From: Rhodospirillum rubrum ATCC 11170
GTDB taxonomy: Bacteria > Pseudomonadota > Alphaproteobacteria > Rhodospirillales > Rhodospirillaceae
DNA: 64,000 nt
Direction of reading: 5' to 3'
NCBI RefSeq assembly: GCF_000013085.1
Contig: NC_007643.1
Coordinates: 505,001 to 569,000, forward strand
Shown here: positions 34,217 to 42,495 of the stretch, piece after piece
Numbering within the stretch: the first letter of the stretch is position 1
Layout of the letters: each line of letters opens with the position of its first letter
The notes under the pieces: model-generated
Seen by the model: only the letters and a program-made list of their open reading frames with translations
The model's database searches: none
What the model was told of the DNA's origin: nothing
Made by a program: the position numbers and the translations under genes

Positions 34217-34894
34217 ATGGATATCATGAATGATGGCGATGATGATCGAAAGGCAGGTTCGCTCATTCTGAGAGACCTAAAGCTGTTCAATGAAGCGACG
34301 ATCTTTATGAAAGAAAAAATTCATAAAGACCTGTTTTTCAAAGTTAAGGGTGAGTTCCAGCGCTTGGCAGAGTCTGCCGAATGGTATTGGGATTGCGAAA
34401 CAAAAAAGAACAGTGACAAGGCGAACTTAGAAGAGCTGTGGGTCGCTCCTCCTCAATGGCATGCTAAAGATAAGGATTGGTATGCCTGGTTTCAGTTGGA
34501 GCGGCGAGATAATCATCATAGAGACTCCCACCAAATTGCGGATTTAATGGGTGTCGGACAGACCGAGTTCGGATTCCGTTTTCGTGTCGGCCACTATTGG
34601 TTCGGAGGCGAATCTGCCTGGAATGAGTCCTGCAAGACCATTGATGATATCGCTCAGCGCCTCAGCGAGCGGGGCTGGTTTTACGAAGGAAAAGGCATAT
34701 TCTTTCGTCCCTTTGTTCTGTCGGCAGCGCTGATTATTGATGCTTGGGAAAGCAAGAACGCCGATTGGGCGGCGATCTTGAAGCCACTCGTGCAGTCGCT
34801 CGACGAACTGAAGGATGATGTCCTGATCTTCGACGCTTTGATTGAGCACGCAAGGAGTAAAACACCGAAGAGCAAAGAGGCGATGACGGCCTAA
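34217..34894 (+). CDS. Partner protein of the PD-(D/E)XK nuclease, function unknown
   Basis: A 225-residue, Trp- and aromatic-rich protein (ESAEWYWDCE, APPQWHAKDKDWYAWFQLER, FRVGHYWFGGESAWNES). The family is not recognised. It begins 1 nt after the nuclease stop, which indicates obligate co-expression. The aromatic beta-rich middle part could be the C-terminal domain that long PDDEXK_4 proteins carry, or a separate recognition or immunity-like protein. Base composition is AT-richer than the host average, as for the nuclease. A hairpin terminator follows. Confidence 0.7.
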   Translation: MDIMNDGDDDRKAGSLILRDLKLFNEATIFMKEKIHKDLFFKVKGEFQRLAESAEWYWDCETKKNSDKANLEELWVAPPQWHAKDKDWYAWFQLERRDNHHRDSHQIADLMGVGQTEFGFRFRVGHYWFGGESAWNESCKTIDDIAQRLSERGWFYEGKGIFFRPFVLSAALIIDAWESKNADWAAILKPLVQSLDELKDDVLIFDALIEHARSKTPKSKEAMTA

Positions 34895-34945
34895 GGGTAT
34901 AACCTCCGCAGCCGATTTTTCCCGGTGAAAATCCAATAGGGGTAA

Positions 34946-34983
34946 GGGTGCGACCAAAGCAGTCGCACCCTCAATGGTTTTTC
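34946..34983 (+). terminator. Terminator after the nuclease pair
   Basis: Perfect 9-bp stem GGGTGCGAC / GTCGCACCC with a 7-nt loop, then TCAATGG and T5. It closes the two-gene nuclease unit. Confidence 0.65.
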
Positions 34984-35015
34984 CCCACAGCACGCCCAGC
35001 CTCAGGCCGAGGCCC

Positions 35016-35642
35016 TTATCGCGTCGTCGCCGCCAGGGTTTTTTCCAGGGCGTCGCGGGTCAAGGCCACGCAATAGGCCGGGGTGCCGCGTTCGAAGCGC
35101 CAGCCTTGCGACAGCGGGCCGGCGTCCAGGGCATCGAAGCCGAAGGCGTCGAGCAGGGCGATGGCGATCGCCTTGCCCTTGGCATCGTCGCCGGCGACGG
35201 GCAGGGCGCGGCGGTTGGGGGAGCCGGCCGGGCGGCCATCGCGGTCCAGATCGGTCATGGTGATGGCGTTGAAGGCCTTGACGATGCGCGAGGCCGGAAG
35301 GTGGCGGGCCAGCAACTCGCTGGTCGTCGTCCGCTTGTCGTCAAGCTCGGCGATGGCGCCGTCGCGCTCGGGGTAATAATTATTGGTGTCGATCACCACT
35401 TTGCCGGCCAATGCCGCGGCGGGAACGGCGCGATAGGCCGCCAGCGGAACGGCGACCACCCCGATATCGCCAAAGGCCGCCGCCTCGTCAACGGTGCCGA
35501 TGGCGCAGCCAACGGCGGCGCGCAGGCTGAACAGGGTATGGGGGCCGCGCGAATTGCTCAGCATCACTTGATGGCCGGCCCGAACCGCCAAGGTGGCGAT
35601 GGCGCGGCCGACGACCCCCGCCCCGATAAGTCCGATCTTCAT
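35016..35642 (-). CDS. NADPH:F420-oxidoreductase-like (NpdG-type) dinucleotide-binding protein
   Basis: A 208-residue Rossmann protein: MKIGLIGAGVVGRAIATLAV, LSNSRGP, VVAVPLAAYRAVPAAALAGK, VIDTNNYYPERDG, VKAFNAITMTDL and LPVAGDDAKGK. It belongs to the family of NADP(H)-binding F420 oxidoreductase-like proteins, which in proteobacteria probably act as NADP-dependent reductases without F420 (substrate unknown). The start at 35642 is the Rossmann start; the open frame extends upstream across the LysR gene but is spurious there. It is divergent from, and probably regulated by, the LysR gene 105 nt away. Confidence 0.85.
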   Translation of the reverse strand: MKIGLIGAGVVGRAIATLAVRAGHQVMLSNSRGPHTLFSLRAAVGCAIGTVDEAAAFGDIGVVAVPLAAYRAVPAAALAGKVVIDTNNYYPERDGAIAELDDKRTTTSELLARHLPASRIVKAFNAITMTDLDRDGRPAGSPNRRALPVAGDDAKGKAIAIALLDAFGFDALDAGPLSQGWRFERGTPAYCVALTRDALEKTLAATTR

Positions 35643-35747
35643 CGTTTCTCTCTCCGTGTGAGGACTGACCGGAGAGAGGATAATTCGCCATCGTATGGTG
35701 ATAAATTCCCATGATATCTTGACACTCCCAACCAACAGGAGGGAATC
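35643..35747. promoter_or_regulatory. Divergent LysR/reductase promoter region
   Basis: An AT-rich 105-nt gap between the F420-type reductase gene and the LysR gene. It contains CCAT-CGT-ATGG, a short dyad that could be part of the LysR operator, and TTGACA-like sequences in ATCTTGACAC. Regulation of the reductase by the adjacent LysR protein is the usual arrangement (inference). Confidence 0.4.
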
Positions 35748-36641
35748 ATGGACCGCTTGACCAGCATGGGCGTTTTCATCAAGGCCGCCGATCTTGGGTC
35801 TTTCGCCGCGGCGGCCGAGGCTTTGGCGATGTCGCCGCAGATGGTGGCCAAGCATGTGGTGTTTCTGGAAGACCGCCTGGGCACCGCCCTGCTCAACCGC
35901 ACGACGCGCCGCCAAAGCCTGACCGATGTTGGGCGGGCCTATTACGATCGCTGCAAGCTGGTGCTGTCGGAAGCCGAGGCCGCCGAGGCCCTGGCCCATG
36001 ACATGCGCAGCCGGCCCCAGGGCGTTTTGCGGGTGAACGCGCCGATGACCTTTGGCGCCTTCACCTTGGCGCCCTTCGTCACCCGCTATTTGACGCGTTA
36101 TCCCGAGATGCGGGTCGACCTTACCCTGAACGATCGTTTCGTCGATCCGCTGGAAGACGGGGTCGAGGTGATGGTGCGTATTGGCGAGATCGCCGATACG
36201 GCGCTGATCGCCCATCCCTTGGCGCCCTATCGGCTGATCGCTTGCGCCGCGCCTAGCTATCTGGCGGCGCGCGGCACGCCGAAGGAGCCGGCCGATCTGC
36301 AAGGCCACGACTGTCTGGTCTATGCCTATTGGTCGCCCAGCATTCCCTGCCCCTGGGTCTTCACCCGCGAGGGTCAAAGCCACGAGGTGCGGGCCAACGG
36401 CCGGTTTCGCAGCACCGATTGGAAGGCTTTGCTGCATGCGGCGACGGCGGGGTTTGGCATCACCCTGGGGCCGGAAAGCGTTCTGGCCGACGAGGTGGCC
36501 GCCGGGCGGCTGGTGCGGGTGCTGCCCGACTACCAGGGTCCGGCCCGGCCGATGCATGTGCTTTATCCCGCCGGCCGCCGACCAACCGTCAAGCTGCGCA
36601 GCTTCGTGGACGCCGTGGTCGAGGAATTCGGCCCGCGCTAG
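35748..36641 (+). CDS. LysR-family transcriptional regulator
   Basis: A 297-residue regulator. The N-terminal winged helix reads MDRLTSMGVFIKAADLGSFA, then AAEALAMSPQMVAKHVVFLE and RTTRRQSLTDVGRAYYDRC; the effector domain follows from about residue 90 (GVLRVNAPMTFG). The closest LysR types control quinone or redox reductase genes and are encoded divergently from them, as here. AGGAGGG directly precedes the ATG. Confidence 0.93.
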   Translation: MDRLTSMGVFIKAADLGSFAAAAEALAMSPQMVAKHVVFLEDRLGTALLNRTTRRQSLTDVGRAYYDRCKLVLSEAEAAEALAHDMRSRPQGVLRVNAPMTFGAFTLAPFVTRYLTRYPEMRVDLTLNDRFVDPLEDGVEVMVRIGEIADTALIAHPLAPYRLIACAAPSYLAARGTPKEPADLQGHDCLVYAYWSPSIPCPWVFTREGQSHEVRANGRFRSTDWKALLHAATAGFGITLGPESVLADEVAAGRLVRVLPDYQGPARPMHVLYPAGRRPTVKLRSFVDAVVEEFGPR

Positions 36642-36865
36642 GAGAGGGAAACGGCGGGTTATCCCGGTTGATCGGCAGGCGGGGAACTTCGCGCTCGTGG
36701 CGGCGTTTCTTGGGCAATCCAACGTCGTGGGTCGGTCTGGCGGGCGCGGGTCGCCGGCGCCGGGTCTTGCCGACCCATCCCCCCGCCGATCATGCCGGCC
36801 GATCCCGCCTTTTCCAGGCGCGGGCGGTGCTGGCCGAGGCGATCGCGATCGCAGGAGCGCCCTTC

Positions 36866-38248
36866 ATGGCCTATCAGACCATCAATCCCTTTGACGGTTC
36901 CGTCGTGCAAACCTTCCAGGAATTCTCCGATAGCGAGCTGGCAAGCGCCCTGGATAGCGCCGCCGACTGTTTCGCAGGCTGGCGCCAGACCAGCTTCGCC
37001 GAGCGCGCCGCCATCGCCCATAAGGCGGCCGGCCTGTTGCGCGAGCAATCGGGCGACTATGCCCGGCTGATCACCCTGGAAATGGGCAAACGCATCGAAG
37101 AAGCCGAGGGCGAGGTGGCGCTGAGCGCCGATATCATCGATTACTATGCCGATCATGCCGAAGCCTTCCTTAAGCCTCAGCCGTTGAAGCCAGAGTCGGG
37201 CGAGGCGGTGATCGAAAGCAGCCCGCTCGGCGTGCTGTTTGGCGTTCAGCCGTGGAACTTTCCCTATTACCAGCTGGCCCGCTTCGCCGCGCCGAACCTG
37301 ATGGCGGGCAATGTGGTGATGGTCAAGCATGCCGGCTGCGTTCCCCAATGCGCCCAGGCCTTTGAAAAGCTGTGGCGCGATGCCGGGGCCCCGGCGGGGG
37401 CCTATACCAACCTTGTGATCTCTTATGATCAGGTCAACGCGGTGATCGACGATCCGCGGATCAAGGGCGTGGCCCTGACCGGCAGCGCTGATGCTGGCAA
37501 AAGCGTCGCCGCCCGCGCCGGGCAGAACCTGAAGAAATCCACCATGGAACTGGGCGGCAGCGATGCCTTCATCGTTCTGGAAGACGCCGATCTTGATAAA
37601 ACGGTCGAATGGGCGGTCTGGGGCAAGATGAACAACATGGGCCAGTGTTGCGTGGCGGCCAAGCGCTTCCTGGTCGTCGACTCCCTGGCCGATCGCTTCC
37701 TTGAAAAGTTCCAGGCCGCCTTGGCCGGCTTGAAGGCCGGCGATCCGATGGACCGGGCGACGACGCTGGCGCCGCTGTCGACAGAAGGGGCGCTGACCAA
37801 GCTGGTCGAGCAGGTCGACAAGGCGGTTTCGGACGGGGCGACCCTGGTGATGGGCGGCAAGCGCCTGGATCGCCCGGGGTTTTTCATGGAGCCGACCATC
37901 CTGACCGATATCGCCCCCGATACCGCCGCCTTCCGCGAGGAATTCTTCGGCCCCGTCGCCCTGTTCTTCCGCGTCAAAGACGAGGACGAGGCGGTGGCCT
38001 TGGCCAATGACTCCGATTTCGGCCTGGGGGGATCGGTGTTCACCCAGGATGTCGCGCGCGGCAAACGCGTGGCCGAGCGCATCGAAACCGGCATGGTCTT
38101 CATCAACCAGCCGACCTGGACGGCCCCCGATCTGCCCTTTGGCGGCATCAACATCTCGGGCTATGGCCGGGAACTATCGGGCCTGGGCATCCAGGAATTC
38201 GTCAACAAGAAGCTGGTCCGCGTCGCCCTGATCGACGCCGCCGCCTGA
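36866..38248 (+). CDS. NAD(P)-dependent succinate-semialdehyde dehydrogenase-type aldehyde dehydrogenase
   Basis: A 460-residue aldehyde dehydrogenase. It has QPWNFPYYQLARFAAPNLMA, the cofactor loop VALTGSADAGKSVAARAG, the catalytic Glu in MELGGSDAFIVLEDAD, and the catalytic Cys in NMGQCCVAAKRF. Length and the GVLFGVQPWNFP and YGRELSGLGIQEFVNKK motifs place it with the short SSADH (Sad/GabD-like) group. It may also accept other small aldehydes. The start at 36866 has CAGGAG upstream; longer frames lack homology. No gabT is adjacent. Confidence 0.9.
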   Translation: MAYQTINPFDGSVVQTFQEFSDSELASALDSAADCFAGWRQTSFAERAAIAHKAAGLLREQSGDYARLITLEMGKRIEEAEGEVALSADIIDYYADHAEAFLKPQPLKPESGEAVIESSPLGVLFGVQPWNFPYYQLARFAAPNLMAGNVVMVKHAGCVPQCAQAFEKLWRDAGAPAGAYTNLVISYDQVNAVIDDPRIKGVALTGSADAGKSVAARAGQNLKKSTMELGGSDAFIVLEDADLDKTVEWAVWGKMNNMGQCCVAAKRFLVVDSLADRFLEKFQAALAGLKAGDPMDRATTLAPLSTEGALTKLVEQVDKAVSDGATLVMGGKRLDRPGFFMEPTILTDIAPDTAAFREEFFGPVALFFRVKDEDEAVALANDSDFGLGGSVFTQDVARGKRVAERIETGMVFINQPTWTAPDLPFGGINISGYGRELSGLGIQEFVNKKLVRVALIDAAA

Positions 38249-38398
38249 CCGATCAGGCGCCGCGCTAGCCAAGGGTTGCGGCGCCGCCTGATCGGACTTA
38301 TCACGGCAAGACCCTTGGGTCGGGCCGATCGCATCGGTCGATCGGCCCGCCTTGGCCCGTGTCCGCCCCCCGGGCGTTTCCTTTCTGACAGGCTCCCC

Positions 38399-39469
38399 AT
38401 GGATTTTCCCGTCGATACCCCGGCCGTTCTTGTCGATCTTGATGTCGCCGAGCGTAATATCGCCCGCCACCAAGCCCAGTGCGCCGCCCGGGGGCTGGAC
38501 AACCGGCCGCATATCAAAACCCACAAGCTGCCGCTGCTGGCGCTCCGCCAGATCCAGGCCGGAGCGGTGGGCATCACCTGTCAGAAGGTCTCGGAAGCCG
38601 AGGCGATGGTCGATGGCTTGGTCGGGCTGCTCGATCAGCCGCTTGATCTGCTGATCACCTATAACATCCTGGGCGCGGCCAAGCTGGCCCGGTTGCGCGC
38701 CCTGGACGGGCGCTGCCGGCTGTCGGTGGTTGCCGATAGTCTGGCGGTGATCGACGGGCTGGGCGCCGCCTTCGCCGATTCCACGACGCCCCTTGGCGTC
38801 CTGGTCGAATGCGATACCGGGGCCGGGCGCTGTGGCGTGGCAAGCCCCGCCGCCGCCCTTGCCCTGGCCCAAAGCATCCATGCCAGCGCGGGCTTGCGCT
38901 TTCGCGGGTTGATGACCTATCCGCCGACCGGCGGCGCGGAAGCGGCCGATCGCTTCCTGGCCGAGGCCAAGGCGTTGATCGAAGAAGCCGGCTTGGGGGT
39001 CGAGATTCTGTCCTCGGGCGGATCGCCCGACATGATGGCGGCGGGGGCCGGTGGCGTGGTCACGGAATATCGGGCCGGCACCTACATCTATATGGACCGC
39101 TCGCTGGTGGCGCGCGGGGTGGCCGGCTGGGGCGATTGCGCCCTGCGGGTGATCGCCACCGTGGTTTCGGTGCCTAGCGAGAACCGGGCGATCATCGATG
39201 CCGGTTCCAAGGTTCTGACCTCGGATCTGTTCGGATTGAGCGGCTTTGGCGCCGTTCTCGGCCGCCCCGATCTCGCCATCGACCAGTTGTCGGAGGAACA
39301 TGGGCGGCTGGTTTGCCAAGGGCCGATCGGGCTGCGCGTCGGCGATCGTCTGGCGATCGTGCCCAATCACGCCTGCGTGGTGACAAACATGATGGACGCC
39401 ATACATTTGACGCGGGGCGGCCGTTACCTGGGACAAACGGCGGTGGTCGCGCGGGGACGGGTTCTGTGA
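38399..39469 (+). CDS. D-threonine aldolase / alanine-racemase-fold PLP enzyme
   Basis: A 356-residue fold-type III PLP enzyme. DTPAVLVDLDVAERNIARHQ and RPHIKTHKLPLLA contain the PLP-binding Lys region; GITCQKVSEAEAMVD, VECDTGAGRCGV and ILSSGGSPDMM follow. The C-terminal D-serine-dehydratase-like domain has a metal-type end, VPNHACVVTNMMD, where the His and Cys are ligands. D-threonine aldolases split D-threonine into glycine and acetaldehyde. The aldehyde dehydrogenase gene directly upstream (150 nt) could oxidise the aldehyde product; this link is inference. The ATG at 38399 is the family start. Confidence 0.82.
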   Translation: MDFPVDTPAVLVDLDVAERNIARHQAQCAARGLDNRPHIKTHKLPLLALRQIQAGAVGITCQKVSEAEAMVDGLVGLLDQPLDLLITYNILGAAKLARLRALDGRCRLSVVADSLAVIDGLGAAFADSTTPLGVLVECDTGAGRCGVASPAAALALAQSIHASAGLRFRGLMTYPPTGGAEAADRFLAEAKALIEEAGLGVEILSSGGSPDMMAAGAGGVVTEYRAGTYIYMDRSLVARGVAGWGDCALRVIATVVSVPSENRAIIDAGSKVLTSDLFGLSGFGAVLGRPDLAIDQLSEEHGRLVCQGPIGLRVGDRLAIVPNHACVVTNMMDAIHLTRGGRYLGQTAVVARGRVL

Positions 39470-39526
39470 CGGGCCCAGATCTCCGGGGCGCCATCCCCTC
39501 TTTTCGAGCGTAACGGAGATCCGCCC

Positions 39527-40348
39527 ATGCGTCGCCTGCCCACCCGCCTGCTGCTTTCCCTTGGACTGGCCGCCGCGCCGTTCCTTGCCTGGGCCGAGGT
39601 TCCCACGCCCTCGCCGCTGCCGCCGGCCGATCCGGTGGTGCCGATCAGCGGCTCGGTCAGCATCGGCGACGCCCCGGTCAGCGACGCGCCGCGTCTGCTG
39701 CGCGCCGTGACCGATTTCAGCCAGGGCGGCGGACCGGGCGGCCATATGGAGGTGCGCTTCTCATCCTTCGTCTCGAAGGCCTCCCGCGGGGATACCTTGT
39801 CGCTGCGCATGCGCGGCGATGATCTGTCGATGCAGATGCCCGGCCTGCCGCCGCTGCCCGCCGAGGAGATGCAGGCCATCATCCGTCAGACCGAGGTGCT
39901 GGCCACCGCCGACAAGCGCACCGGCAAGGTCACCGTCCAGGCCAAGGGCACCGCCCTGCTCGGCCCCGTCGGCACCAGCCTGGAGCAATTCGCCCGGGTG
40001 ATGGCCAAGGCCTTCTTCGGCGGCCGCACCGTGCGCCAGGGGGAAACCATCCTGACCTATACCGGCGATGACCTGGGGGTTGGCGCCCCCGACCAGCGCG
40101 TAACCGTTTCGGTAACGGGCAAGGTGACCGGCCGGGCCAGCGCCGGCGGGCGCGACTATGTGGTGATCAATGGCGGCGGGCCGATCAGCGCGGCCAATGG
40201 CGCCGCCGGCTCGGTCGATTTCACCGCCTTCATCGATCGCGCCACCGGCCTGCCCGCCTGGAGCGAAACCAATGTCTCGCTCGACATGGGCCGTCAGGGC
40301 GGCTCGATGAAGATGCATCAGGTGGACGAGATCTATCTGACCAACTGA
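39527..40348 (+). CDS. Secreted protein of unknown function
   Basis: A 273-residue protein with a signal peptide, MRRLPTRLLLSLGLAAAPFL and cleavage after AWA. The mature part is beta-rich, with a Met-rich stretch (LSLRMRGDDLSMQMPGLPPL) and an end reading TNVSLDMGRQGGSMKMHQVD. No family is recognised. No Cys is present in the mature protein. CGGAG precedes the ATG. It lies between a D-threonine-aldolase-like gene and convergent serB; a periplasmic or outer-membrane-linked role is all that can be said. Confidence 0.75.
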   Translation: MRRLPTRLLLSLGLAAAPFLAWAEVPTPSPLPPADPVVPISGSVSIGDAPVSDAPRLLRAVTDFSQGGGPGGHMEVRFSSFVSKASRGDTLSLRMRGDDLSMQMPGLPPLPAEEMQAIIRQTEVLATADKRTGKVTVQAKGTALLGPVGTSLEQFARVMAKAFFGGRTVRQGETILTYTGDDLGVGAPDQRVTVSVTGKVTGRASAGGRDYVVINGGGPISAANGAAGSVDFTAFIDRATGLPAWSETNVSLDMGRQGGSMKMHQVDEIYLTN

Positions 40349-40390
40349 TCGGCGGCGGGCGAGCCGCTTCAAGGATGCGGCTGGCGCTCG

Positions 40391-41290
40391 TTAGTCCTCG
40401 ATGAACTCTTCGCGGCGATAGCCCTGGAGGAAAAGCAGGGCGGTCAGATCGCCGTGATCGATGCGGGCGCGGGTCTGGGCGGCGACCACCGGTTTGGCGT
40501 GGAAGGCCACGCCCAGACCGGCGGCCATCACCATCGGCAGGTCGTTGGCGCCATCGCCAACGGCGGCGCAGGCGCTGAGCGGTAGCCCCAATTTGGCGGC
40601 TTCGGCCTTGAGCGTCGCCAGCTTGACCGCGCGGTCGACCACCGGATCGATGACCTTGCCGCTCAAGGCGCCGTCGATGATCTCAAGGCGGTTGGCGACG
40701 TGGTCGTGGAAGCCGCAAGCTTTGGCGACCTTGGCGGTGAAGACCGAAAATCCCCCCGAGACCAGCACGCAGCGCGCCCCATTGGCGGCCATGGTGCGCA
40801 CCAGGGTGCGCCCGCCCGGGGTCAGGGCGGTCGCCGCCCAGGTCTCCTCCAGGGCGCTGGCGCTCAATCCGGCCAGCATGCCGACGCGTTCGCGCAAGGC
40901 CGCCTCGAAATCGATCTCGCCGTTCATGGCGCGGGCGGTGATGGCGGCGATCTTGTCCTTGAGCCCGGCATGGGCGGCCAGATCATCGAGGGTTTCGCCG
41001 ATGACCATGGTCGAGTCCATATCGGCGATCAGCAACCCCTTGCGCCGGCCGTCCTCGCGTTGGGCGACGACATCGCAGGCGACATCGGCCAGGGCGTGGC
41101 GCACGGCCGATCCGGCCTGGCCGACCGACAGGGCGTCGACGCGGATATCGGCGGCCACCCCGCTTTCCAGCCAGCGCGGACGGGCGGTTTCGCCGCCCAG
41201 GGTATCAAGGGCCGCGCGGGCCGCCGCAAGAGCTTCCTCGTCCAAACCGCCGACGGCGGGACTGGACAGGACGGTGACGACGACGTCCAT
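40391..41290 (-). CDS. serB: Phosphoserine phosphatase
   Basis: A 299-residue HAD-superfamily phosphatase, the last step of serine synthesis. The catalytic motif is LLIADMDSTMVIGETLDDLA (DMDST, nucleophile and general acid Asp), with VLVSGGFSVFTAKVAKACGF (motif II Ser), and AAVGDGANDLPMVMAAGLGV (motif IV). The N-terminal 80 residues form the SerB-type ACT-like extension. Divergent from miaA. Confidence 0.95.
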   Translation of the reverse strand: MDVVVTVLSSPAVGGLDEEALAAARAALDTLGGETARPRWLESGVAADIRVDALSVGQAGSAVRHALADVACDVVAQREDGRRKGLLIADMDSTMVIGETLDDLAAHAGLKDKIAAITARAMNGEIDFEAALRERVGMLAGLSASALEETWAATALTPGGRTLVRTMAANGARCVLVSGGFSVFTAKVAKACGFHDHVANRLEIIDGALSGKVIDPVVDRAVKLATLKAEAAKLGLPLSACAAVGDGANDLPMVMAAGLGVAFHAKPVVAAQTRARIDHGDLTALLFLQGYRREEFIED

Positions 41291-41393
41291 GATGGCGTTG
41301 CTCCCCCAGGATGATGCCGCGCCTTCCTAGCCGGTTCGGGGGGGCAGGGACAAGGGGCTTTGGCTTGGCGAGGCGAACCGTTAGCTTAAGGCC

Positions 41394-42374
41394 ATGATCG
41401 ACCCCCTCGCTTCCCCGGGCTCCGCCCCCTTGATCGTCATCGCTGGACCGACCGCCTCGGGCAAGTCGGCTTTGGCCCTGCGGGTGGCGCGGCGCTTCAA
41501 CGGCGTTGTCATCAATGCCGACAGCATGCAGGTCTACCGCGACCTGCGGATCCTCAGCGCCCGTCCCAGTGTCGAAGACGAGGCGGCCGCTCCCCATGCC
41601 CTTTATGGCGTGCTTGATGGGGCGGAGGTTTGTTCGGTCGGCCGCTGGCTGGCCCTGGCCGACGGCGCCGTGGCGGCGGCGCGGGCCGCCGGGCGTCTGC
41701 CGATCCTCTGCGGGGGAACCGGGCTTTATCTGAAGGCGGCGCTTGAGGGGCTGGCCAGCGTGCCCGAGGTGGCGCCCGAGGTTCGCGCCGAGGCCCGCGA
41801 GCTGCTGGCGGCCCTGGGGCCGGCGGCCTTGCATGCCAAACTGGCCGAGCTGGATCGGGCGATGGCCGAGCGCCTGCGGCCCAGCGACGCCCAGCGCATC
41901 GCCCGGGCCTATGAGGTGGTGCGCGGCACCGGGCGTTCGCTGATGGACTGGTGGAGCGATCCGGTCGCCACCCCGGCCCTGCCCGGACGGCCGTTGCTGC
42001 TGGTGATCGATCCGCCGCGCGCCGCGCAGCGGGCGGCCTGTGACGCGCGGCTTTTGGCGATGGTCGCCGCCGGGGCGCTGGACGAACTGGCGCTTCTGCT
42101 GGCGCGCCGGCTTGATCCGGCCCTGCCGGTGATGCGGGCGGTCGGGGTTCCCGAACTGGCCCGGACCCTGCGCGGCGAGGTCGGTCTGGCCGAGGCGGTG
42201 GAGCGGGCGCAGGGCGCGACCCGGCGCTATGCCAAGCGTCAGGGCACCTGGATCCGTACCCAGCTCAGGCCGGACCGGGTTCTTTCGGAATCCCTGGTCA
42301 CGCAATTATCGGAAAGCCAGCTAACGGACATTGATAATTTTCTGTATGCCTTTTTATTGACCGGCGCATCTTGA
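41394..42374 (+). CDS. miaA: tRNA dimethylallyltransferase
   Basis: A 326-residue enzyme adding dimethylallyl to A37 of UNN-reading tRNAs. The P-loop is VIAGPTASGKSALALRVA; then VINADSMQVYRDLRILSARP (substrate Asp), PHALYGVLDGAEVCSVGRWL, ILCGGTGLYLKAALEGLA, and the tRNA-binding RAQGATRRYAKRQGTWIRTQ. Normal length. It precedes ilvI by 121 nt; serB/miaA/ilvIHC is a conserved alphaproteobacterial neighbourhood. Confidence 0.96.
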   Translation: MIDPLASPGSAPLIVIAGPTASGKSALALRVARRFNGVVINADSMQVYRDLRILSARPSVEDEAAAPHALYGVLDGAEVCSVGRWLALADGAVAAARAAGRLPILCGGTGLYLKAALEGLASVPEVAPEVRAEARELLAALGPAALHAKLAELDRAMAERLRPSDAQRIARAYEVVRGTGRSLMDWWSDPVATPALPGRPLLLVIDPPRAAQRAACDARLLAMVAAGALDELALLLARRLDPALPVMRAVGVPELARTLRGEVGLAEAVERAQGATRRYAKRQGTWIRTQLRPDRVLSESLVTQLSESQLTDIDNFLYAFLLTGAS

Positions 42375-42495
42375 CGGACTAGGCTGCCCTCCCTTCCGTC
42401 CTTGGATGGAAGGCCGTTTCCCGATCCCTGGCCGCTCCCCGGGCAACCGCGGGGGGACGCGGGGGGAAAGAACATCGTCTGACACAGGTGTGACC

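Noticed and set aside
35643-36722. Upstream extension of the F420-type reductase frame across the LysR gene
   Set aside because: The extension is antisense to a well-formed LysR gene, and the Rossmann start at 35642 is natural.
42375-42495. Possible ilv attenuator leader
   Set aside because: The only short frame lacks Ile, Leu and Val codon runs, and no clear terminator/antiterminator pair is seen.
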